DNA of 64,000 bases from SIG607 sp045592625 (GTDB lineage Bacteria; Bacillota; Clostridia; Oscillospirales; Acutalibacteraceae): the NCBI GenBank assembly GCA_045592625.1, contig JAZNVC010000001.1, positions 62,001-126,000 on the forward strand, in the 5' to 3' direction. A program made the translations under genes and the position numbers. The notes below the pieces were generated by a model. It saw only the letters and a program-made list of their open reading frames with translations, had not been told where the DNA came from and did not search any database. Of the stretch, positions 33,726 to 41,652 are shown piece after piece (within the stretch, counting starts at the first letter, position 1; each line of letters starts with the position of its first letter).

Positions 33726-33995
33726 ATGACAGAGTTTGAACGGGCAAAACAGGAAGCCATTTATCGTGTTCAAAGAATGAATGAAAGCTATCGCCAAAAA
33801 ATTGCGGGGGAGAAAACCGAACCGCCAAAATCCGAAAAAAGAGGGCAGAGTGCCCTTGATATAATGAAGCTTATCCGTTTTGATTCGGTAAAAAACGATC
33901 CCGACAGACTTTTGCTGTTGGGAGTGCTTCTTTTACTTTCCACCGAAAAAACAGATGAAAAATTACTTTATGCGTTGCTTTATATTATGATATAA
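33726..33995 (+). CDS. Small protein with leucine-rich tail, third of operon
   Basis: This 89-residue protein is of unknown family. The N-terminal half is a charged helix (EFERAKQEAIYRVQRMNESY) followed by a Pro/Lys linker. The C terminus is dominated by Leu: DRLLLLGVLLLL, then a short charged gap and EKLLYALLYIMI. This could insert in or lie on a membrane or form a hydrophobic oligomer core. I believe short proteins ending in a similar LLYALLYI-type tail occur in other Clostridia, but that is memory, not a search. GGAGAAG precedes the ATG. Confidence 0.75.
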   Translation: MTEFERAKQEAIYRVQRMNESYRQKIAGEKTEPPKSEKRGQSALDIMKLIRFDSVKNDPDRLLLLGVLLLLSTEKTDEKLLYALLYIMI

Positions 33996-34086
33996 GTCAA
34001 AAAACTTTGTCAAGTATAAAAAGATTTGCGAAAAGGTTACAGTTTTGAAACAAATTTGAAGTTATGTAAACCTTGCAACCAAAAAA

Positions 34087-34194
34087 GTTATTAAAGTTAT
34101 GCACCGAGTTACACACAATTTTGCACTTATTTTTTAAAATTTCCTTTAAAATTAAGGCTTGAGTGTTTAAAATTCGGTGCATAACTTTAATAAC
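34087..34194. repeat. Long inverted-repeat element
   Basis: A perfect 21-bp inverted repeat (34087-34107 with 34174-34194, core AAAGTTATGCACCGA) encloses 66 AT-rich bases, which carry further imperfect self-pairing (TTTTTTAAAATTT with TTTAAAATTAAG). The whole could fold into a hairpin of about 108 nt. It lies in the 345-bp gene-free gap 33996-34340. It has no ORF. A small mobile element, RNA gene or unusual terminator are all possible. The rest of the gap holds the next promoter and nothing else recognised. Confidence 0.75.
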
Positions 34195-34285
34195 CTAAAA
34201 GAAAAAAATAATATGGATGTCGTATTATGTAAACCAAATCTCTTAAATAATGAAAAAATTTACATATAAAATACTTAAAATTTTG

Positions 34286-34314
34286 TTTACTTTTTACAAA
34301 GGATGTGATAGAAT
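34286..34314 (+). promoter_or_regulatory. Probable promoter of the small lipoprotein gene
   Basis: TTTACT (34286-34291), a 17-bp spacer and TAGAAT (34309-34314) lie 26 bp before the ATG at 34341. Confidence 0.5.
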
Positions 34315-34340
34315 CAAGTTGTTAAAAGGAGAGGATTCTC

Positions 34341-34823
34341 ATGAAGGCGGAAAAAATAGCGGCACTGCTTTTAGCAATATTATTGTTGCTTGGCGGACTT
34401 TGCTGCTGTAACGAGAGTCAGCCATTAACGGTTGACGAGATAGGTGAAAAACTTAATACTCTTTGTTTTGTAAATACCGAAAACTATGAAGTTAGCAAAG
34501 CCGATATAGAAAACCGTTTCAACTTTGACGGAAATAAGCTGGGCGATTATTCCGTAAGACTGTGTGACAGCGAAGAAAAATTTATTTGCGTTGCCGTACT
34601 CAAGCTTAAAAACAGCGAAGATAAAAAAAGTATACTCGAAGAATTTAACTCGGTTGCCAAAAATACAGCATCCTCCTATGGAACTCTTAATGCCAAAGAA
34701 TATACAAAAATACAAAAAAGACTTTTTTATGAATATAACGACATAATTATTTTTATTGTTGCCGATGATTACACAGCACCGGAAAAATACTTAAAAGAAA
34801 TAGGTGCAAAACCAATAGCGTAA
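34341..34823 (+). CDS. Lipoprotein-like secreted protein (DUF4358-like)
   Basis: This 160-residue protein has a strong signal segment (ALLLAILLLLGGLCCC), with a lipobox-like LGGLC/C so it is probably lipid-anchored, though the run of three cysteines makes the exact site uncertain. The mature part is a small alpha/beta domain: FICVAVLKLKNSED, then RLFYEYNDIIIFIVADD near the end. This pattern resembles DUF4358 lipoproteins, common in Clostridia and of unknown function. AAAGGAGAGG precedes the ATG. It is monocistronic between its promoter and a shared terminator. Confidence 0.75.
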   Translation: MKAEKIAALLLAILLLLGGLCCCNESQPLTVDEIGEKLNTLCFVNTENYEVSKADIENRFNFDGNKLGDYSVRLCDSEEKFICVAVLKLKNSEDKKSILEEFNSVAKNTASSYGTLNAKEYTKIQKRLFYEYNDIIIFIVADDYTAPEKYLKEIGAKPIA

Positions 34824-34824
34824 A

Positions 34825-34848
34825 AAAAGAGACCTTTCGGTCTCTTTT
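34825..34848. terminator. Bidirectional terminator
   Basis: AAAAGAGACC-TTTC-GGTCTCTTTT is followed on the plus strand by CTCTTTTTT and preceded by seven A. It ends both the small lipoprotein gene and the convergent LCP gene. Confidence 0.85.
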
Positions 34849-34855
34849 CTCTTTT

Positions 34856-36175
34856 TTAATAATCAGATTCAGGCGAAACTGAAGAGGTTTCTTCATCGGG
34901 TGTTTCTTCTGAAGAAGTGTCAGAAGAACCGTCACTGCCCACGTCACTTTCGGTGTCACTGCTTACATCACTTTCGGTGTCACTTTCTATATCCGAAGAA
35001 GTATCTTCTGTAGGCTCTTGGTCATCAACAGGCTGGTCGGTTGGCTCGTCGTCATTTTCGCTGACAAAGGTTTCTCCCGTTTGTTTAAACCATTTGGTTT
35101 TATCTACACCGTTTTGCAAAAAGTAGTCTTCTGGCGATGTGCCTGAGTATAAAAACGCCCTCAGCACCTTTCCTGCAAATTCATAGTTATAATATACGGT
35201 AGAAGCCCCTGCACCCTTGTAGTTATCATCAATTATATATTCATTGTGAGGGATACGGGACTGCTCCATTTTTGGACGGCGAAGTAAAAATGCACCAAGG
35301 GACATCATTTCTGAGTTGGACAGAGAAGTTTTTATATAGGGAGCTAATTTATTAATAACTGAAGGATATTTTAAGGGATTGGTGCTAAGTGCTTTCTCCA
35401 GTAAAAGCTTCATAACAAGACGCTGTCTTTCGGTTCTTCCAAAGTCGTTATTGTTTCCAAAGGAGTTTTTTGCGTGACGGATACGGGCATAGGCAACCGC
35501 CTGAATGCCGTTTAATTTTTGCACACCCGTCTTTTTCACAAAATAATCGTTTGGGTTAAGATTCAAATAAATACATTGCTCGTTTATCATAGCGTTAATG
35601 CCAAGCTTTGCGGTTAATTCATCCTTGGTTATTTCAACCTCGATTCCGCCCAGAGCATCAATAATATCTGCCATACCGTAAAAGTTAACGGTTGCGTAGT
35701 CCTTTATATCAAGACCGTACAGGGTATTAAGGGTTTTAACGGCAAGAGTAGGACCGCCAGAAGCATAGGCACTGTTTATTTTTCCAAAGGTAGTACTGCC
35801 GTTTTTTTCAATAGGAACAAGACTGTCACGCATAATTGATACAAGCCTGATGGTATTGTCTCTTTTGTTTATGCTTAAAATCATTATAGAGTCGCTTCTG
35901 CCCGAAAAATCGTCTATAGTACGGGTGTCAACGCCGAAAAGGGCAATGTTTATAACCTTTTTATCAATAGTTTCATTAAAACCTAAATCGGAATAATCAT
36001 TTTTATTAAAATCTTTGTCTCGGTTAATTTTTGCCATAACTACAGCACTGTAACAAAAAATAACTGCTAAAATAGCCGAAAGAATAAGAACAAAACCTCT
36101 GAAGAAAATATGTTTTTTCTTTTTCTTTTTGTTTGAACGGGTAGAATAATCGTTAAGGTCAACCTTTTTGCTCAT
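34856..36175 (-). CDS. LytR-CpsA-Psr (LCP) family ligase
   Basis: LCP enzymes transfer lipid-linked polymers such as teichoic acids or capsule to peptidoglycan. This 439-residue protein has a short basic cytoplasmic N terminus, one transmembrane helix (about 23-48) and the LCP domain (about 75-250). Key residues are visible: GVDTR, GRSDSIMIL, SIMRDS and the YARIRH(A)KN..D..R..RQ signature. The last 60 residues are a low-complexity Ser/Asp/Glu/Thr tail built from ESD/SSDTESD units, likely a wall-spanning spacer. It lies five bases behind rsmI on the same strand and shares a terminator with the convergent lipoprotein gene. Confidence 0.92.
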   Translation of the reverse strand: MSKKVDLNDYSTRSNKKKKKKHIFFRGFVLILSAILAVIFCYSAVVMAKINRDKDFNKNDYSDLGFNETIDKKVINIALFGVDTRTIDDFSGRSDSIMILSINKRDNTIRLVSIMRDSLVPIEKNGSTTFGKINSAYASGGPTLAVKTLNTLYGLDIKDYATVNFYGMADIIDALGGIEVEITKDELTAKLGINAMINEQCIYLNLNPNDYFVKKTGVQKLNGIQAVAYARIRHAKNSFGNNNDFGRTERQRLVMKLLLEKALSTNPLKYPSVINKLAPYIKTSLSNSEMMSLGAFLLRRPKMEQSRIPHNEYIIDDNYKGAGASTVYYNYEFAGKVLRAFLYSGTSPEDYFLQNGVDKTKWFKQTGETFVSENDDEPTDQPVDDQEPTEDTSSDIESDTESDVSSDTESDVGSDGSSDTSSEETPDEETSSVSPESDY

Positions 36176-36179
36176 AGTA

Positions 36180-36998
36180 CTATATCATTCCTTTATATAT
36201 GTCGCCCTTTTTGATGCCTGTAATATCAGCAGCCTTTTTGGCAGCGGAGGAAGTGCTGTCACCTTTACTTAAAAAATCTTTTGCAAGAATTAAAGCTTCC
36301 TCTAAAGTATATGTTTTTACCGTTTCTTTTGCACCCGAAACAATTATAACAAATTCGCCTTTAGGCTCTTTTTCACTGTATTTTTCCAAAGCCAGAGAAA
36401 AGGTGGTGTGAATAACCTCTTCGTGAATTTTGGTAAGCTCACGGACAAGGGCAATTTCTCTGTCGCCTAAAAAATTTAGCATATCCTTAAGGGTAGCCAC
36501 TAATTTATGTGGTGCCTCATAGAATATCATTGTCCTTTTTTCAGTTTTTAATTCAGCAAGATGTGCACGTCTGCCGGGTTTGTTCATTGTTAAAAAGCCT
36601 TCAAAGGTAAATCTTCCCGACGGCATACCTGATATTGCAAGGGCGGTAATAACGGCACTGGGACCGGGAACCGACTCCACTAAAATACCGTTTTCATAAG
36701 CCAGTCGCACCATATCTTCACCGGGGTCGGATATGGCGGGCATACCTGCATCGGTTACAAGAGCACAGGTTTGTCCGTTTATAAGACGCTCGATAATTTC
36801 ACCGCCGCGTTCTTTTTTGTTGTGCTCATAGTAAGAGAGCATAGGTTTTTTTATTCCTAAATGATTAAGAAGCTTTACGGTAACTCTGGTATCTTCCGCT
36901 GCAATAAAATCAACATCGGAAAGCACATCGGCAGCTCTGGGGCTAAGATCGCCCAAATTTCCTATAGGAGTACCTACAAGATAAAGTTTTCCCTTCAT
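36180..36998 (-). CDS. rsmI: 16S rRNA C1402 2'-O-methyltransferase RsmI
   Basis: RsmI methylates the ribose of C1402 in the 16S decoding centre, together with RsmH. The 272-residue product belongs to the tetrapyrrole-methylase fold: LYLVGTPIGNLGDLSPRA at the start, IAAEDTR, the SAM loop LVTDAGMPAISDPG, PGPSAVITAL and the FYEAPHK segment. Length is normal. The ATG at 36998 is preferred because GAGGTG lies five bases upstream; an upstream GTG would add four residues and overlap that site. It precedes the LCP gene by four bases. Confidence 0.95.
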   Translation of the reverse strand: MKGKLYLVGTPIGNLGDLSPRAADVLSDVDFIAAEDTRVTVKLLNHLGIKKPMLSYYEHNKKERGGEIIERLINGQTCALVTDAGMPAISDPGEDMVRLAYENGILVESVPGPSAVITALAISGMPSGRFTFEGFLTMNKPGRRAHLAELKTEKRTMIFYEAPHKLVATLKDMLNFLGDREIALVRELTKIHEEVIHTTFSLALEKYSEKEPKGEFVIIVSGAKETVKTYTLEEALILAKDFLSKGDSTSSAAKKAADITGIKKGDIYKGMI

Positions 36999-37088
36999 AA
37001 CGCACCTCACAAAAATTTACGCTGTTATTTTAGCATAAATTTTAAAATAATACAATAAAAAAACATATAATAATTTTAGAAAAAATGC

Positions 37089-37117
37089 TTGACATTTACC
37101 TTTCCAGTTGTTATAAT
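37089..37117 (+). promoter_or_regulatory. Consensus promoter of the tRNA pair
   Basis: TTGACA (37089-37094), a 17-bp spacer and TATAAT (37112-37117) are perfect consensus hexamers, as expected for stable RNA, 32 bp upstream of tRNA-Met. Confidence 0.85.
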
Positions 37118-37149
37118 GTCAAAGTCGCGATATGTGACTGATTAAAAAT

Positions 37150-37226
37150 GGCGATATAGCTCAGTTGGCTAGAGCATGCGGTTCATACCCGCAGTGTCGT
37201 AGGTTCAAGTCCCACTATCGCCACCA
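37150..37226 (+). tRNA. tRNA-Met(CAT), elongator type
   Basis: A 77-nt cloverleaf with encoded CCA. The acceptor stem GGCGATA/TATCGCC is fully paired with G1-C72, so it is not an initiator tRNA. The anticodon loop TTCATAC gives CAT. A lysidine-modified tRNA-Ile(CAT) is possible, but the sequence looks like elongator Met. Confidence 0.93.
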
Positions 37227-37230
37227 ATAC

Positions 37231-37306
37231 GGCCCGGTGGTCAAGAGGCCTAAGACACCGCCCTTTCACGGCGGTAACACGAGTTCGAATCTCGTCCGGG
37301 TCACCA
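37231..37306 (+). tRNA. tRNA-Glu(TTC)
   Basis: A 76-nt cloverleaf with encoded CCA, four bases behind tRNA-Met. The acceptor pairs GGCCCGG with CCGGGTC (one G-U) and the anticodon loop CTTTCAC gives TTC. Confidence 0.96.
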
Positions 37307-37308
37307 CG

Positions 37309-37349
37309 AAAAAAGAGTCTTTTGTCCTGTATACAAAAGACTCTTTTTT
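37309..37349 (+). terminator. Terminator of the tRNA pair
   Basis: A perfect 17-bp stem (37309-37325 with 37333-37349) ends in a T-run just behind tRNA-Glu. Confidence 0.9.
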
Positions 37350-37361
37350 TTGAACTAAGTG

Positions 37362-37477
37362 TGCCTTGCGGCACGATAAGCACACCTTTGGTGTGTGAAG
37401 CGATGCTCCGCATCGTGAAGTACCTGCGGGCGTGGGTGGCACACTTAACTTCACATTGTGCGAAGCACAATATGCCC
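37362..37477. repeat. Second hairpin array
   Basis: A string of short perfect palindromes lies between the tRNA terminator and a broken gene: GTGCC-TTGC-GGCAC (37362), CACACC-TTT-GGTGTG (37380), CGATGC-TCC-GCATCG (37402) and ATTGTGC-GAA-GCACAAT (about 37456). GAAG-type linkers separate them. It is like the 7.1-kb array in design (small stems with 3-4-nt loops) but has different linkers. Confidence 0.6.
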
Positions 37478-37671
37478 ATGGAAAAGCGGACTTTATAGCA
37501 AAACTGCAAATCGCACTTAAGGAAGCAAATGAAACGGGTTACTGGCTTGAACTGCTTTTTAAAACAAATTACATAACCGAAGAGGAATATAAAACGCTCG
37601 ATACTGCTTGCACAAGTATTCGCGTTATGCTTATCTCCTCCTTCAACACCGCAAAGGAGAATGCAAAATGA
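37461..37671 (+). pseudogene. 3' fragment of a four-helix-bundle (IVS-type) gene
   Basis: The reading frame ending at 37671 encodes about 65 residues matching the C-terminal half of four-helix-bundle proteins of the 23S rRNA-intervening-sequence family: EAQYAHGKADFIAKLQIALK, then ETGYWLELLF, EEEYKTLD and SIRVMLIS. The intact family is about 115-125 residues; the N-terminal half with the initiation region is missing and is replaced by the hairpin array. No convincing start or ribosome binding site remains. It is therefore called a truncated remnant. Its stop overlaps the next ATG (ATGA). Confidence 0.75.
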
Positions 37672-38126
37672 AAAAATACACCCCTCAAGCAACAAAGTAT
37701 TTGATGATCGTTTCTTTGATTTGTGGTGGCGTTTTGTTGGCCGGCATTATCCTTGCTTTTGCAGGCATTGGAAATATCGGCGTACCGATTGGTCTGATAT
37801 TGATGGGTGGACTGTTAGGTGTCATATTTTTCAGTTGCTTCCTTGCCGAAAAAAACAGAGTTTTATTAATAGGTGCTGATCAAATAACGTTCCCCAGAGG
37901 TGCCGACATAAATGGAAAAACAGTTTTTCAAAAAACGACCGTCAAAACAAAACAAATCCGTTCTGTCGAAATTAAATTTCAACCGGGAGATGGAGTAATT
38001 GCAAAGGACACCAATTTTTATACATTATGTTTAAAAGATGGAACGAGGGTCATCTTTACACTTTATGCTTACGGTAAAGAAGCGGAAAAAGATATTTTAG
38101 AAACCATCAGAAGTAACATTACATAA
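37668..38126 (+). CDS. Small membrane protein with two helices
   Basis: This 152-residue protein is not recognised as a named family. Two transmembrane helices (about 13-35 and 40-62) are followed by a cytoplasmic beta-rich domain of about 85 residues (VLLIGADQITFPRG, YTLCLKDGTRVIFTLYAYG) of the bacterial PH-like type. The ATG at 37668 is chosen because AAGGAG lies eight bases upstream, inside the end of the four-helix-bundle remnant. It was probably an operon partner of that broken gene. No terminator is obvious behind it. Confidence 0.75.
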   Translation: MKKYTPQATKYLMIVSLICGGVLLAGIILAFAGIGNIGVPIGLILMGGLLGVIFFSCFLAEKNRVLLIGADQITFPRGADINGKTVFQKTTVKTKQIRSVEIKFQPGDGVIAKDTNFYTLCLKDGTRVIFTLYAYGKEAEKDILETIRSNIT

Positions 38127-38195
38127 TTTAAGCACCTTTTTGCGTTTCTTCCCCCTGTTTACGCACTGTTTTACTGCTCTTTCGCACAAAAACAC

Positions 38196-38224
38196 TTGAT
38201 ATGATTTAATTATTATTGTATAAT
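38196..38224 (+). promoter_or_regulatory. Promoter of the Gld-like ABC operon
   Basis: TTGATA (38196-38201), a 17-bp spacer and TATAAT (38219-38224) lie 100 bp before the ATG. An imperfect dyad (AGTTTATTTACAATT with AATTGTTGTAAACT, about 38246-38283) follows in the leader and could be an operator. Confidence 0.65.
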
Positions 38225-38323
38225 AATTCCGTGCGAACATTTTATAGTTTATTTACAATTTATTAAAGGAATTGTTGTAAACTGTAATAAATCTTTTTAA
38301 ATTTAAAAAAGGAGTGTCCCTTA

Positions 38324-39367
38324 ATGATTAAAGTTTCCAAACTTTGCAAAAGATACGGCACCCATCTTGCCGTAGAAGATGCTAATTTTAGGATAAGCAA
38401 GGGCGAAGTTGTAGGTTTCCTCGGTCCTAACGGTGCCGGTAAATCTACCATAATGAATATTTTAACTGGATATCTCTCTCTTACTCAGGGCGAGGTTGAA
38501 ATCGACGGCTTTAATATTATGACCGACCCCGAACTTGCTAAAAAGAGAATTGGCTATCTTCCCGAAATTCCCCCTCTCTATCTTGATATGACCGTTAGAG
38601 AGTATCTTTACTTCATATATAATTTAAAGAAGGTAAAGTTTCCGAAAAAAGCACACATTGACGAAATTATCCGTCTTGTACGCATTACCGAGGTTGAGGG
38701 AAGATTAATCAAAAACCTTTCAAAAGGTTTCCGTCAGCGTGTAGGTATAGCAGGTGCACTTGTGGGTAATCCCGACGTACTTATATTGGATGAGCCTACC
38801 GTAGGTCTTGACCCAAAACAGATAATAGAAATCCGCGACCTTATTACAAAGCTGGGCAGAAATCACACAATTATTCTTTCTTCCCATATTCTTTCTGAGG
38901 TTCAGGCGGTATGTAAACGTGTTATCATTATAAACCACGGTCACATAATTGCTGACGATACTCCCGAAAACCTTTCAAAAAATCTTTCTGAGGACCATTC
39001 TCTTGTGGCAAGGATTGTGGGCAAAGAAGATGACATTATGGGCGTTCTTAACAGTGTTAAAAACGTTAAGTCGGTAGAATGTCTAGGGGAACTTGAAAGC
39101 GGCAGCAGAGATTATCACATCATCCCCGAAGATGATGCTGACATAAGAGCCGACGTTTCAAAACGTCTTGCCGAAAGACAAAAGGTTCTTTTGTCTCTAA
39201 GAAGCAACGAACTTACCCTTGAGCAGATATTCCTTCGTCTTACAGGCGATGATGATATGCAGTCCTTCTTTAATAATAATGACGGACAGGACGAAATAAC
39301 CGACGGGGTTACGGTTGAAATTAATGAAGAACTCAGCCAAGAAACTACGGAAGGAGAGGAAGAATAA
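38324..39367 (+). CDS. ABC transporter ATP-binding protein (GldA-like)
   Basis: This 347-residue ATPase has Walker A GPNGAGKST (residues about 36-44), signature LSKGFRQRVGIAGAL, Walker B VLILDEPTVGLDP and the switch histidine in ILSSHILSE. The ABC domain ends near 230; a C-terminal accessory domain and an acidic tail (VEINEELSQETTEGEEE) follow. The class is the ABC-2/GldA-NatA type. It is the first of four genes matching the Bacteroidetes GldA-GldF-GldG layout, but here in a Firmicute with DUF4340. The cargo is unknown; gliding is not implied. Confidence 0.9.
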   Translation: MIKVSKLCKRYGTHLAVEDANFRISKGEVVGFLGPNGAGKSTIMNILTGYLSLTQGEVEIDGFNIMTDPELAKKRIGYLPEIPPLYLDMTVREYLYFIYNLKKVKFPKKAHIDEIIRLVRITEVEGRLIKNLSKGFRQRVGIAGALVGNPDVLILDEPTVGLDPKQIIEIRDLITKLGRNHTIILSSHILSEVQAVCKRVIIINHGHIIADDTPENLSKNLSEDHSLVARIVGKEDDIMGVLNSVKNVKSVECLGELESGSRDYHIIPEDDADIRADVSKRLAERQKVLLSLRSNELTLEQIFLRLTGDDDMQSFFNNNDGQDEITDGVTVEINEELSQETTEGEEE

Positions 39368-40071
39368 TGAGTGCTATTTACAGACGTGAAATGAGAGCGT
39401 ATTTTACTTCTATTATTTCTTACGTGTTTTTTGCCGCATTTTTTGCCATTGAAGGCCTTATGTTTGCGGCACTTTATCAGGGTGGAAGTACCGAGGTTTT
39501 CAGAATTCCCTTTATGTTCCCCCTTTATCTTACCATATTCCTTATCCCTCTTCTTACAATGAGAACAATAAGTGAAGATAAGCGTCAAAAGGTTGACCAG
39601 GTGCTTCTTACAGCTCCCGTTTCGGTAACCTCCGTTATTATGGGTAAATTCTGGGCTTGCGTTTCAATTTACGCTATTGCCAATGCACCTCTCCTTATTT
39701 TCCAGACCATAGTTTCCTACTATGCTGCTGCCAACTGGCTACAGTTCTTATATTCTCTGCTGGGAACCCTTCTCTTAGGTTCTACCCTTATTGCATTGGG
39801 AATTTTTATTTCTTCCATTACCGAAAGCACCGCCCTTGCGGCAGTACTTTCTGTAGTTGCAAACATTGTAATAATGTTTATTTCTCAGATTTTTCAAATT
39901 ATAGGTATCGAGTGGCTGACAAAGGTAACCTCAGCCATTGCCTTGCTTGACAGATTTACAGGTTTTGCCGATAGTATATTAAAGGTAGAAGACATTGTTT
40001 ATTACATTACGGTAATAGCAGTGTTTGTGTTCCTTTCTGTTCGTTCTGTCGAGAAGCGCAGATGGTCTTAA
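39367..40071 (+). CDS. ABC-2 type permease (GldF-like)
   Basis: This 234-residue membrane protein has six hydrophobic helices. It begins YRREMRAYFTSIISYVFFA, typical of GldF/ABC-2 permeases, and carries PLLTMRTISEDKRQKVDQVLL in the first cytoplasmic loop. Its ATG overlaps the ATPase stop by one base, so the two are coupled. Two copies are expected in the transporter, one ATPase dimer per pair. The transported substrate is not known. It is followed by the GldG-like gene after 15 bases. Confidence 0.9.
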   Translation: MSAIYRREMRAYFTSIISYVFFAAFFAIEGLMFAALYQGGSTEVFRIPFMFPLYLTIFLIPLLTMRTISEDKRQKVDQVLLTAPVSVTSVIMGKFWACVSIYAIANAPLLIFQTIVSYYAAANWLQFLYSLLGTLLLGSTLIALGIFISSITESTALAAVLSVVANIVIMFISQIFQIIGIEWLTKVTSAIALLDRFTGFADSILKVEDIVYYITVIAVFVFLSVRSVEKRRWS

Positions 40072-40086
40072 AGGAGGACAGTAAAA

Positions 40087-41652
40087 ATGGCTAAAATGAG
40101 AAACAGTTTTTTATTTAAACGCGGCGGCTATGCTGTCCTTGCTATAGCTATCGTTCTTACAGGTGCAATTTTAATTAATGTGCTTATGAGCTTCCTTGCA
40201 AAGCGTGTTGATTTGGAATATGACCTGACAAGAGATAAAAAGCATTCCATCAGCGAAGAAAATGCTGAATATATTAAAAGCGTTGATAAAGAGGTAAATA
40301 TTTACGTAATGGCTGCTTCTGCAGAGGAATATTACGGCGGTTATATGAACTATTATGCTCAGCAGATGGGTTATACCGATTCTACAGGTGCCTACTACGA
40401 GCAGACCACAAAGTTCCTTGAAAAGTATGCTGATTTAAACAAAAATATCAATGTTATCTATATGGACCCCTACGGCACTCAGATGGCTGATATTTCTACA
40501 AAATATCCTGATTCCTTTATGTATGGCGACATACTTGTAACCTGTTCTTTTACTACATCTGCAGGTGCAAAACTTGATAACTACAGAAATCTTACCCTTA
40601 CAGATATATATGTAGCAGAAGACACTTCGGGTATGGCTTCTATGGGATACGATTATTACTATATTAACGGTTCCTGTCTTGAAACCTCTTTAACAAGTGC
40701 GGTTGCATCTGTAATCAGCGAAGAAACCAAAAAGGTGGCTTTCCTTGCTTCTCACAGTAAAGAAGGTGTTTATGATTACTTTAAAGGAATCTTGGAACTT
40801 AACAACTTTAAGGTTGACGATATTACAGGGGATATCTTAAAGGAAATTCCCCAGGAATATGATGCAGCAGTTCTTGTTGCTCCCGTTAAGGACTTTACCA
40901 AAGAAGAACTTAACGCATTAAGCGTTTTCTTAGAGGGTGACGGAAAACTGGGCAAAACCCTAATGTTCTACGGTGATACAGGTTACCAAAACCTTCCCAA
41001 TCTTTATAACTTCCTCAGCGAATGGGGTATTGAGATTGAAAAGGGAATTGTTTTTGAAACAAACGACGGTTACTATATGGACGGCGACCATTCAACCTAT
41101 CTGTCTTTAGCACAAACCGGTGTGCCCTTTACCATTTCAAACGCATTTTTAAGCGGATATAACATTCCTATGTATGAAAACGGCGGAGATTATGGCGGAA
41201 GAACTACCCAAACAATTATAGCTACAGAATCAACTTCCGTAATTGTTCCTGTTTCGGCAGATCCTTCTTCTGCTCCAAGTAAAGACCTAGAAAAACGCAG
41301 ACTTTCTTCGGCTATTATTTCTACCCAGGAAGATTTTGACAACTCCACCAATAAGAGTATTGCCAGTCGTGTAATTGCATTTTCAAGTATTGACTTTATT
41401 TCTCAGGCATATATTGAAGGATATGCAAGTAACATTGACTATAAACTGACCGCTCTTAATGCTCTTCGTTACGGTACGGGAATGAGCGAAAAAACCATTA
41501 CCTTTGAAAATAAAACCATTGATGCAACAAGTGAACTTTACGTTACTTCAAGTGCGGCTGTAAGGGCTGTAAGAATAATCTTTATCGGGATTATTCCGCT
41601 GCTTGTTCTTGCTGCAGCATTCGCCATATTCTTTATAAGGAGAAATAAATAA
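40087..41652 (+). CDS. GldG-like ABC auxiliary protein (PF09822 type)
   Basis: This 521-residue protein has one N-terminal and one C-terminal transmembrane helix (about 12-36 and 490-515) around a large extracytoplasmic region. The start (GGYAVLAIAIVLTGAILINVL, DLTRDKKHSISEEN) and FLASHSKEGVYDYF are typical of GldG/ABC_transp_aux proteins, which resemble the IFT52/GIFT fold. It lies behind the permease with AGGAGG upstream and shares one base with the next gene. In other bacteria such proteins work with GldA/GldF; their action is unsolved. Confidence 0.88.
   Translation: MAKMRNSFLFKRGGYAVLAIAIVLTGAILINVLMSFLAKRVDLEYDLTRDKKHSISEENAEYIKSVDKEVNIYVMAASAEEYYGGYMNYYAQQMGYTDSTGAYYEQTTKFLEKYADLNKNINVIYMDPYGTQMADISTKYPDSFMYGDILVTCSFTTSAGAKLDNYRNLTLTDIYVAEDTSGMASMGYDYYYINGSCLETSLTSAVASVISEETKKVAFLASHSKEGVYDYFKGILELNNFKVDDITGDILKEIPQEYDAAVLVAPVKDFTKEELNALSVFLEGDGKLGKTLMFYGDTGYQNLPNLYNFLSEWGIEIEKGIVFETNDGYYMDGDHSTYLSLAQTGVPFTISNAFLSGYNIPMYENGGDYGGRTTQTIIATESTSVIVPVSADPSSAPSKDLEKRRLSSAIISTQEDFDNSTNKSIASRVIAFSSIDFISQAYIEGYASNIDYKLTALNALRYGTGMSEKTITFENKTIDATSELYVTSSAAVRAVRIIFIGIIPLLVLAAAFAIFFIRRNK

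Noticed and set aside
37150..37306. tRNA pair as an integration site for the adjacent repeat region
   Set aside because: No second copy of either tRNA 3' end was seen downstream; the real att-like duplication is at lysS.
37432..37460. ATG upstream of the four-helix-bundle fragment as a real start
   Set aside because: It lies in the hairpin array, has no ribosome binding site and gives a non-homologous N terminus.
37183..37695. 170-codon leftward frame across tRNA-Met and tRNA-Glu
   Set aside because: It reads through two tRNA genes and a terminator on the opposite strand.
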